A stretch of DNA of 64,000 nucleotides. Source: Syntrophaceae bacterium. Its GTDB lineage: Bacteria; Desulfobacterota; BSN033; UBA1163. The stretch spans positions 1-64,000 of the forward strand of contig JACAEX010000078.1 in assembly GCA_013388635.1 (NCBI GenBank). The letters are read 5' to 3'. The notes beneath the pieces are model-generated. The model was not told where the DNA came from and did no database searches. It saw nothing but the letters and a program-made list of their open reading frames with translations. Below are positions 40,237 to 48,389 of the stretch, piece after piece; the first letter of the stretch is position 1, and the number at the start of each line of letters is the position of its first letter. The translations under genes were made by a program, and so were the position numbers.

Positions 40237-41531
40237 AGATGAAGGAATTGGGCGAAACAGGAGAAATCAAAAGCTTAAAGGATTTTTGGGTCTTTATTCG
40301 CAATGAGCTGAAACCGAAGGGGAAGATCCTTACGACCTTTAATGTCATCTCCTTCCCGATCATCCTTCTCGGTGCTGTTCTTGTGGTCATCCGTCTGGCG
40401 AAGGGACTGGGTTCGGTTACCAACCTCTCGCAGGAATTTCCCTGGGGCATATGGATCGGATTTGATGTGATGGTAGGGGTCGCCTTTGCAGGAGGCGCTT
40501 ACATCCTTACCTTTGTGGTCTACATCCTCCGTTCTGAAAAATATCATCCTATCGTCAGGGCAACCGTGCTCAACGGGTTCCTCGCCTATGTCTTTTATGC
40601 GGGGGCCATTTTCCTTGATCTGGGTCGGTGGTGGAATATCATCAATCCCATCATCGGGAACAAATTCGGTGTCAACTCAGTGCTTTTCCTTGTCTCCTGG
40701 CATTTTCTCCTCTACATGATCTCTCTGTTTCTTGAGTTCTCTCCTGCTGTGGCGGAATGGCTTGGATTGAGAAGGGTCAGGAAGATCCTCGCTTCACTTA
40801 CCGTAGGGGCAGTCATCTTCGGCATTGCCCTTTCCACCCTCCATCAATCGGGTCTGGGTGCCCTGTTCCTGATGGCCAAGGATAAGATCCATCCCCTGTG
40901 GTATACCGAATTCATCCCGGTTCTCTTCTTTGTATCCAGCATCTTTGCCGGGCTTTCCATGGTGATTTTTGAAGGGACCATCAGCCACAAGGTCTTCGCC
41001 CGTCAGATCGACCCCGAGCATCACGAATCTTTTGATCATATTCTGATCGGTTTGGGAAAGGGATGCGCAGGGGCGTTGTTCGTCTATTTCTTCATGAAGA
41101 TTCTTATCCTTATCCATGGGAAACAGTGGTCTCTTTTAGGTACCCCCATGGGCACCTGGTATCTGGTTGAACTGATCGGTCTGGTTCTCCTTCCTTGCGT
41201 CCTGTTCCTGCACGGCGTGCGGTATCAAAACTTAACGGTCATCCGGATGGCGGCCATCCTTTCGATGCTTGGCATTATCATCAACCGGCTCAATTACTCT
41301 GTCATCGCCTATAAATGGTATGTGCCATTGAGCCAGAGATATTTCCCCTCGTGGATGGAGATTGTGATTACCCTTTCGATCATCTTCGCAGAGGTGTGGG
41401 TCTTCAGATGGGTCGTCAATCGGATGCCTGTGTTACGAGAATCCCCGGAATGGGCAACGGAAGAAAAGACCGTAAGGGAGAGTATGACGATGAGAAAGGA
41501 GGTCCCTCGATGGAAGGTTTCAGCTATGTAG
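40233..41531 (+). CDS. NrfD/HybB-type membrane subunit
   Basis: Polytopic; SQEFPWGIWIGFDVMVGVAFAGGAYIL, SFDHILIGLGKG. Confidence 0.9.
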   Translation: MKMKELGETGEIKSLKDFWVFIRNELKPKGKILTTFNVISFPIILLGAVLVVIRLAKGLGSVTNLSQEFPWGIWIGFDVMVGVAFAGGAYILTFVVYILRSEKYHPIVRATVLNGFLAYVFYAGAIFLDLGRWWNIINPIIGNKFGVNSVLFLVSWHFLLYMISLFLEFSPAVAEWLGLRRVRKILASLTVGAVIFGIALSTLHQSGLGALFLMAKDKIHPLWYTEFIPVLFFVSSIFAGLSMVIFEGTISHKVFARQIDPEHHESFDHILIGLGKGCAGALFVYFFMKILILIHGKQWSLLGTPMGTWYLVELIGLVLLPCVLFLHGVRYQNLTVIRMAAILSMLGIIINRLNYSVIAYKWYVPLSQRYFPSWMEIVITLSIIFAEVWVFRWVVNRMPVLRESPEWATEEKTVRESMTMRKEVPRWKVSAM

Positions 41532-42205
41532 ACATCTTTGCCACCAAACATATTGAATATCTGCTGGTCATCGGTTTTCTGCTATTCTTCACCCTTTTCT
41601 GGAAGTTTCTGAACAGACCTGCGAGATTGGTCCTCAGGGAATCGGAGCGGCTGATCCCTGCCATAAACGAATGGTTTCGCCTTCCGGAGGGGGTATATTA
41701 CCACTTGGGTCACAGCTGGGCGGTTCCAGAAGGTAAGGATGTGGTGAAGGTGGGCATGGACGATTTTGCCCAAAAATTGGTTGGCAAGGTCGATGGGATT
41801 CATGTCCCACACCCTGGATCAACGATCCATCAGGGAGAGAAGGGATGGAGTTTGAAGGTCGATTCAAAAGTGATTGACATGCTCTCTCCAGTCGATGGGA
41901 AGGTGATCGCCGTCAACGAAGAGATTCTTCATTCTCCTGAGACTATTAATCAGGACCCTTACAGCCATTGGCTGATGAAGGTGGAGACTCCAAAATTTTC
42001 AGTCAATAAGAGACACCTCCTTCAAGGAGCCATGGCAAGAAGATGGATGGAAGAGGTCAGGGAAAATTTGCTTTCAAGGATGAATTACAATCTCGGTCTG
42101 GTCTATCAGGATGGTGGTTTGCTGGTTGACGGCATGGCCAAACATCTGGATCGAGAGAGATGGGATGAGATTGTAAAAGATTATTTCCTGGTTTCTGAAG
42201 GGTAA
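41510..42205 (+). CDS. Membrane-anchored GcvH-like domain protein
   Basis: VYYHLGHSWAVPEGKDVVKVGMDDFAQKLVGKVDGIHVPHPGSTIHQGEKGWSLKV...LSPVDGKVIAVNEE. Confidence 0.8.
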   Translation: MEGFSYVDIFATKHIEYLLVIGFLLFFTLFWKFLNRPARLVLRESERLIPAINEWFRLPEGVYYHLGHSWAVPEGKDVVKVGMDDFAQKLVGKVDGIHVPHPGSTIHQGEKGWSLKVDSKVIDMLSPVDGKVIAVNEEILHSPETINQDPYSHWLMKVETPKFSVNKRHLLQGAMARRWMEEVRENLLSRMNYNLGLVYQDGGLLVDGMAKHLDRERWDEIVKDYFLVSEG

Positions 42206-42278
42206 GAAACGAAGAGATCTTCATCATAGACCCCTTCGAGGGTGATAGAAAATAGAACGGATTCATGGGGATAAGGGG

Positions 42279-43232
42279 ATGGATGAAAAAATAGATTTCC
42301 CGCAGAAGGAGACGGATCGCCCGATTGCTTCGAAGAAAGACCTCAAATGCGTCTGGATGACCGCAGGGCTCATCTCCTACAAACTCTGTAAGTATGACCT
42401 CCAGTGTGAGAGATGTCCCCTGGATTGGGAACTCAGAAATGTCTTCCCTGTTCCTCCCCTGGATTGGACCGTTCCCCAGGGGGTGGGACGTATGACCCCC
42501 GCAGAAACAGGCCCTGCTGCTCCTCGGGAGAGGGGTGAGTCAGGAGGAGAGAAGTTTTCCAAGGAGGAGCTTCCCCCTTCAAATATCAAGAGGTCGCTAT
42601 TTTACCATCCCGGACACACGTGGGTTAAGGTGGAGAAGACTGACGAGGTTCGTATCGGTTTGGATGATTTCTTAGGAAGAATCGTAGGCAAGGTCAAGGC
42701 GATCATCCTTCCTCTTCCTGGAAGCCTCGGTCACCGGGGAGAAAATCTCTGCCCGATCATCCAAGAGGAAGGTATTCTCCATGTGGTCTTCCCGGTCAGT
42801 GGGTGGGTCCTCTCGGTCAATCATAAGTTGAAAGACCAACCCCAGCTGATCACCCAAGACCCCTTTGGAGAGGGGTTTTTACTGACCATGAAACCCAGGA
42901 GTCTACGACGAGACCAGAGATATTTCCTCTCCGGCGACGAGGCCCTTTCCTGGTACCGGAAGGAATGGGAACGCTTTAAGATGGCACTGATTTCAGAAGT
43001 CCATTATGGACCGGAGCCCTATCGAAACGCTCCGATCCGAGCGAAAATGCTCAAGGCCTCTGTTATCTCAGAGCTGTGGAGAAAGCCAGGGGTGACGATG
43101 CAGGACGGAGAGATAAACCTCAGGGATATAAAAAAATCAATTGGCCCGGAACGATATGTTCAGCTGATCAGCACCTTTCTGCGGAAAGGAGAGGAGGATT
43201 ATCTTCAATGCAAATATAAAAAGCGGAGGTGA
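42279..43232 (+). CDS. Cys-rich N-terminal domain plus GcvH-like domain protein
   Basis: CVWMTAGLISYKLCKYDLQCERCPLDWEL; FYHPGHTWVKVEKTDEVRIGLDDFLGRIVGKVKAIILPLPG...FPVSGWVLSVN. Confidence 0.75.
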   Translation: MDEKIDFPQKETDRPIASKKDLKCVWMTAGLISYKLCKYDLQCERCPLDWELRNVFPVPPLDWTVPQGVGRMTPAETGPAAPRERGESGGEKFSKEELPPSNIKRSLFYHPGHTWVKVEKTDEVRIGLDDFLGRIVGKVKAIILPLPGSLGHRGENLCPIIQEEGILHVVFPVSGWVLSVNHKLKDQPQLITQDPFGEGFLLTMKPRSLRRDQRYFLSGDEALSWYRKEWERFKMALISEVHYGPEPYRNAPIRAKMLKASVISELWRKPGVTMQDGEINLRDIKKSIGPERYVQLISTFLRKGEEDYLQCKYKKRR

Positions 43233-43366
43233 CTTCAAATTCAAGATTGGATCGAAACTCTCTTACACTTCCTCTCATATCCATCCTGACTCTTTTTTGT
43301 CCCCTTTCCCGTTGATGGTGACTCAAAAATATGGTAGACATAGATAAACACCTTTAGGAGCAAAGA

Positions 43367-45007
43367 ATGCCCATCAAGAAGCTGTTGTTCTCAACGAGGA
43401 GCTTGAGCTTCAAGTTATACCTTCTTCTGGTCATCCTGTTGGTCATCTCCTTCACCGGGATCATGTACTTTAATATCACCTCCTACACCCGGCATCTCAA
43501 CGAGAGCGTGATTAATAGCGCCATTCAAGCCAGCGACCTGATCAAACGCTCCACCCGGTACTCGATGTTAAAGAACGATCGAGAGAACCTCTCCCAGATC
43601 ATCATGACCATTGCCAAGGAGAATGGAGTCGAAGGGATCCGGATTTATAATAAACCCGGGGGGATTGCCTTTTCAGACAACCTATCGGAGATCGGCACCG
43701 CAGTGGATAAGAAAGCAGAACAATGCTATGTGTGCCACGGGAAAGAACCTGCTCCCATTGTTCTCGCCCCTAAGAACAGGATTAGGATTTTAACCTCTCC
43801 CCAGGGTTATCGGATCCTGGGTCTGATCAATCCGATTGAGAATGAACCCGATTGCTATAACGCCGCCTGTCATGCCCACTCTTCCAAAGACAAACTTCTC
43901 GGGCTTTTGGATGTGAAGATGTCTTTGAAATCCGTAGATGAAGAGAATTATAAGACCCGGAAAAATATGATTCTCTTCTCATCGGTGATGATCTTTATTA
44001 CTGCCCTGCTCTTTGCCGGGTTCATCATCCGTCTCATCCATATGCCCATGCGGAAGCTTGCCAGAGGGACCAGGGAGGTTGCCAATTTGAATCTGGACTA
44101 TACCATCGATTTTAATTCCAAAGACGAAATGGGAGAACTGGCTCAATCTTTTAACCGGATGACCAAACAATTGAAGGCGGCCAACGAGGCGAATCAAGAG
44201 TGGTCCGCCACTCTGGAGAAGAAGGTCAAAGAAAAGAGTGAGGAACTGAAGAAGGCTCAAGCCCATATGATCTTAGTGGAGAAGATTGCCTCCCTGGGGA
44301 AACTTTCTGCTGTGGTGGCCCATGAGATCAACAACCCCTTATCGGGGATCCTCACCTATGCCAGTCTCTGCCTGAAGATGGCGCAGAATCATGCTCCTCT
44401 GTCACCCGAAGAGAGCAAATCCCTGATTAAATATCTAACCGTGATCAAAGATGAGACCAGACGCTGTGGCGAGATTGTCAAAAACTTGCTGGTTTTTGCC
44501 AAAAGGGACTTCGGGAAATGGACTGAGGAAAGTCTTCATAAAATTATTCGTAACAGCATCCAACTGGTCAAACATAATATCGAAATAAAAGAGCTGGAAC
44601 TGATTGAGGAATTTACCGAGGGGGATGATGTGATCTTTTGTGATGCGAGTGGCATTCAACATGTATTTATGGCTTTGTTCATCAATGCCATTGAGGCCAT
44701 GTCCAAAGGAGGAAGATTGAAGGTCAAGACCAGCCTCGTCAATCATGGGAATGAAGTGCAGATCGTCGTTTCTGATACCGGCTCCGGGATTTCGGAGGAA
44801 ATCCTTCCCCATATCTTTGAGCCCTTCTTTTCTACTAAAGAATCGAGCGGATTGGGCTTAGCGGTCGTATACAGGATTGTGGAGCAGCATGAAGGAAAGA
44901 TAGAGGTGGAATCCAAGCCCAATGAAGGAACGAGGTTTATTATCAACCTGCCCAGAAGGCCCCTTCGGATTAAAGAGGAGTTGGGAGCCGATGCCGTCAA
45001 GTCCTGA
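43367..45007 (+). CDS. Sensor histidine kinase with two c-type heme-like motifs in the extracytoplasmic domain
   Basis: CYVCH (43724-43738), CYNAACH (43853-43873), HAMP region, VVAHEINNPLSGIL, DTGSGISEEILPHIFEPFFSTKESSGLGLAV. Confidence 0.9.
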   Translation: MPIKKLLFSTRSLSFKLYLLLVILLVISFTGIMYFNITSYTRHLNESVINSAIQASDLIKRSTRYSMLKNDRENLSQIIMTIAKENGVEGIRIYNKPGGIAFSDNLSEIGTAVDKKAEQCYVCHGKEPAPIVLAPKNRIRILTSPQGYRILGLINPIENEPDCYNAACHAHSSKDKLLGLLDVKMSLKSVDEENYKTRKNMILFSSVMIFITALLFAGFIIRLIHMPMRKLARGTREVANLNLDYTIDFNSKDEMGELAQSFNRMTKQLKAANEANQEWSATLEKKVKEKSEELKKAQAHMILVEKIASLGKLSAVVAHEINNPLSGILTYASLCLKMAQNHAPLSPEESKSLIKYLTVIKDETRRCGEIVKNLLVFAKRDFGKWTEESLHKIIRNSIQLVKHNIEIKELELIEEFTEGDDVIFCDASGIQHVFMALFINAIEAMSKGGRLKVKTSLVNHGNEVQIVVSDTGSGISEEILPHIFEPFFSTKESSGLGLAVVYRIVEQHEGKIEVESKPNEGTRFIINLPRRPLRIKEELGADAVKS

Positions 45008-45037
45008 CCTATGGATGAATGGTGAGGGGGAAAGAGA

Positions 45038-46384
45038 ATGGATAACCAAGACATTGGCATTTTGATCGTGGATGATGAGTTTTCGGTTAGGGATTCCTTA
45101 TACAATTGGTTCAGAAGCGAAGGATATCGGGTCGATACAGCCCAAAATGGCATGGAGGCCCTGAAAAAGCTTCAGGAAAGTTCGTGGGACATCGTTCTGG
45201 TGGATATTAAGATGCCGGGGATGGACGGCATGGAGCTACAGAGACATATCAAGAAAATCGACAATTCACCCATTGTGATCATCATTACGGCCTATGCCAC
45301 AGTGGACACCGCCGTCGAAGCGATGAAAGAAGGGGCCTTCGATTATCTTTCCAAACCCATCGATCCCGATAAGCTCTCCATTTTAGTGCGCAATGCAGTC
45401 AATCAGAGGAGGCTGGTGGTTGAGAATCTTCAGCTCAGGCAAAAGGTGGAGGAGCTTTCTCTGCAGGACGAGATTATCGGGGAGAGCCCCCAGATGAAAA
45501 AAATCATGGAGACCGTAGAGGTGGTGGCCCAGACCGACGCCACGGTATTGATCCGCGGAGAAAGCGGAACGGGCAAGGAACTGATCGCCCAGGCCATCCA
45601 CAGCAAAAGCAACCGTAGATATTTCCCTATCATATCCATCAATTGCGGAGGGCTTTCTGAAGGCCTTCTGGAAAGCGAACTTTTCGGCCATGAAAAGGGT
45701 GCTTTTACGGGAGCCCAGTATAAAAGAAAAGGAAAGTTGGAGATGGCCAACGGGGGAACCATCTTCTTTGATGAAATCGGGAACATCTCTCTGAAGATGC
45801 AGATGGATCTGCTCAGGGTGATCGAAACCAAGCAGTTCACGCCGCTGGGGAGCAATAAGGTGATCAATGTAGATTTTCGAGTGATCGCTGCGACCAATAC
45901 CGATTTGGAGAAGGCGGTCGCGGAAAAAACCTTCCGGGAGGACTTCTACTATCGGCTCAATGTCTTTTCCATTGAAATTCCGCCCCTTCGGGAAAGGATC
46001 GCCGATATCCCGTTGCTCGCCCACTATTTTCTCAAGAAGTATGCCCGATCGATGAACAAGAACGTGACCGATATTTCACCCGAAGCGATAAAGATATTGA
46101 CCCAGTACGATTGGCCAGGCAATATCAGGGAGTTGAGAAATACGATCGAGAGGGCGTTGGTCGTCGTGGGGAAGAAGAATAGAATTGAGCCGGATGATTT
46201 AAGCCCCCTCTTCCTTTCTAAGGCAGGTACTCCGGAGAGAGACGCCCTGGAGGAGGTCGAAAAGGCTCACATCCAGCGAATATTGGAGCAAACCGACTGG
46301 AACATCTCTCGCTCTGCCGAGAGGCTGAAAATTGACCGTGTTACTCTCTACAATAAGATCAAAAAATATGGCTTACAGAGATAG
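45038..46384 (+). CDS. NtrC-family sigma-54-dependent response regulator
   Basis: ILIVDDEFSVRD; ESGTGKELIAQAIH; GAFTGA; C-terminal Fis-type HTH. Confidence 0.95.
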   Translation: MDNQDIGILIVDDEFSVRDSLYNWFRSEGYRVDTAQNGMEALKKLQESSWDIVLVDIKMPGMDGMELQRHIKKIDNSPIVIIITAYATVDTAVEAMKEGAFDYLSKPIDPDKLSILVRNAVNQRRLVVENLQLRQKVEELSLQDEIIGESPQMKKIMETVEVVAQTDATVLIRGESGTGKELIAQAIHSKSNRRYFPIISINCGGLSEGLLESELFGHEKGAFTGAQYKRKGKLEMANGGTIFFDEIGNISLKMQMDLLRVIETKQFTPLGSNKVINVDFRVIAATNTDLEKAVAEKTFREDFYYRLNVFSIEIPPLRERIADIPLLAHYFLKKYARSMNKNVTDISPEAIKILTQYDWPGNIRELRNTIERALVVVGKKNRIEPDDLSPLFLSKAGTPERDALEEVEKAHIQRILEQTDWNISRSAERLKIDRVTLYNKIKKYGLQR

Positions 46385-46389
46385 CCTTC

Positions 46390-46938
46390 ATGTCTTGTAT
46401 TGACATCGTACCGATCGGTGAGATAGAGGAAGGACTCCTTTTATTCCTCAGACAGAACCTCTCTCAAACTTTCAGAATACAGACCCGGATCCGCCATCGT
46501 TCTTTTGACCTTGCCTCTGTCTATGATTCTATGCGAAATCAGTATCACTCGAGCGGGTTGCTTCTCCAATTGATCAATGACGTTCCACCTGGGACCCTGA
46601 AGATCTTAGGGGTTACGGAATTAGACCTGTTCATACCTATCTTTACCTTTCTCTTTGGCGAGGCTCAGCTAAATGGGTTGGGCGCCTTGGTCTCCACCCA
46701 CCGACTTCACAATCAATTCTATGGGATTCCCGAAAATGAAGAGCTGTTAAGAGAACGCCTCCTCAAAGAGTCGATTCACGAATTGGGACATGCCTTTGGC
46801 CTCATTCACTGTTTTACCCTGAGGTGCGTGATGAACTCCTCCACCTATGTGGAAGAGATTGACCAGAAGTCGACCCATTTCTGTAATCTCTGCCAACAAG
46901 AGATTTTTAAAGGACGAAAAGAAGAGATATCCAGATGA
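46390..46938 (+). CDS. Archaemetzincin-family metalloprotease
   Basis: HELGHAFGLIHCFTLRCVMNSSTYVEEIDQKSTHFCNLCQ (HExxHxxGxxHCxxxxCVM...CxxC). Confidence 0.9.
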   Translation: MSCIDIVPIGEIEEGLLLFLRQNLSQTFRIQTRIRHRSFDLASVYDSMRNQYHSSGLLLQLINDVPPGTLKILGVTELDLFIPIFTFLFGEAQLNGLGALVSTHRLHNQFYGIPENEELLRERLLKESIHELGHAFGLIHCFTLRCVMNSSTYVEEIDQKSTHFCNLCQQEIFKGRKEEISR

Positions 46939-47113
46939 GATGAAGAACACCGGTGAGATCCCGTGTTCTCTATCAGACTTGTCTATCAAACGAAATGAAA
47001 GTATAATGTTCCTTACTTGTTTTTGCAGGGGGCCATGAGCTTATCCATCAGGCCCAGCCGCTCTGTGTGCGAATTGAGAAATTTATCCCGTTCAACAGGA
47101 GGTGAAACGATTC

Positions 47114-47425
47114 ATGATTCGGGCATTCAACAAACACTATCGGAAGGCCATCGATCTTTTGGAGAGTGCCTCGGGCAGTGAGAAGCTGGAGATGGCTGAG
47201 AAGATTTTGGAATGGTTCCGGGAAATACCGGAGGAGTATCTGATCTCTCTGGCCCTATTTTTTAATGAGGTGATTGACGACCTCGGAGATGAAAGCCTGG
47301 AGAAGATCAATTTGAAAGTGAAGCGAAAGAAGAGAGAAGAAGAGGAAGAACTTGAGGAGGAAGAGGAGTTTGAGGAGGAAGAGGAGGAGGAGGAGGAATA
47401 CGACGAGGATAAAGAGGATTATTAA
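47114..47425 (+). CDS. Small hypothetical protein with Glu-rich C-terminus
   Basis: MIRAFNKHYRKAIDLLESASGSEKLEMAEKILEWF... then poly-Glu tail. Confidence 0.5.
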   Translation: MIRAFNKHYRKAIDLLESASGSEKLEMAEKILEWFREIPEEYLISLALFFNEVIDDLGDESLEKINLKVKRKKREEEEELEEEEEFEEEEEEEEEYDEDKEDY

Positions 47426-47542
47426 TCCCCGAGCCCGCATGACATGCGGAGGCATCGGAGTCTCTCGGATGGAACAGCATTCATCCCCATGATAAATCAT
47501 GGGGCTTTTCACGGGGCAGGGGAAAGAGCTCAGGGAAACTTC

Positions 47543-48319
47543 ATGAAAATCGATATCAATCCGATCCTGCTGGAACTTGGTCCGATTCGATTGAGTTGGT
47601 ACGGGCTGATGTATGTGTTTGGGTTCCTCATCTCCTACCTCCTCGTCCGGTACCAGATGAAACGAAAGGATTTCGGTATTTCCAAACAGGAGGTGGAGAA
47701 CCTCTTTTTTTATCTGATCATCGGGTTGATGGTGGGCGCTCGTTTGGGGTATGTCCTCTTTTACGATCTCAGGGGGTACCTCGCCAACCCGCTCGAGATC
47801 TTTGCCATCTGGCACGGAGGCATGTCCTTTCACGGAGGCCTGATCGGTGTTCTCATCGTCGGGATCCTTTTCTGCCGAAAAAATCATAAATCCTTCTGGA
47901 GGATTGCCGACCTGATCATTGTCACGGTCCCTATTGGATTGGGTCTGGGAAGGATCGGAAATTTCATCAATGGAGAGCTCTATGGTCGGGTGACGCAGGT
48001 CCCCTGGGGGATGATCTTCCCAAGGGGTGGGCCGCTGCCTCGCCATCCCTCTCAACTCTATGAGAGTGCATTGGAGGGAGGGCTCCTCTTCTTAATCCTT
48101 TGGTTTTTCAAAGATAGAAAGCTTCCGGCGGGTGGCCGCTTAGCCCTCTTCCTCCTGTTCTACGGCATATTCCGTTTCTTCGTCGAATTTTTTAGAGAAC
48201 CGGATGCGCACCTGGGGTTTATCGTAGGCCCTTTTACAATGGGACAGCTTCTCACCGTCTTCATGGTCGCAGGAGGGTCGGTCCTGTTTATCCTTCTCCG
48301 GCGGAAGACTTCCTCTTAA
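47543..48319 (+). CDS. lgt: Prolipoprotein diacylglyceryl transferase
   Basis: LGPIRLSWYGLMYVFGFL, GGMSFHGGLIGVL, GRIGNFINGELYGR, HPSQLYES. Confidence 0.97.
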   Translation: MKIDINPILLELGPIRLSWYGLMYVFGFLISYLLVRYQMKRKDFGISKQEVENLFFYLIIGLMVGARLGYVLFYDLRGYLANPLEIFAIWHGGMSFHGGLIGVLIVGILFCRKNHKSFWRIADLIIVTVPIGLGLGRIGNFINGELYGRVTQVPWGMIFPRGGPLPRHPSQLYESALEGGLLFLILWFFKDRKLPAGGRLALFLLFYGIFRFFVEFFREPDAHLGFIVGPFTMGQLLTVFMVAGGSVLFILLRRKTSS

Positions 48320-48389
48320 AAATTATTTTGAAATAGCTTTTATAAGATAATTGACACAGAGAGATTAAAATGGTGCCCAGTCCTCCAAG

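Noticed and set aside
47330-47425. GAGGAAGAG-type microsatellite as a functional repeat
   Set aside because: Explained by a Glu-rich protein tail
47255-48055. 266-aa antisense ORF over lgt
   Set aside because: Shadow ORF; poly-Leu segment is the antisense of the Glu-rich tail of the neighbouring gene
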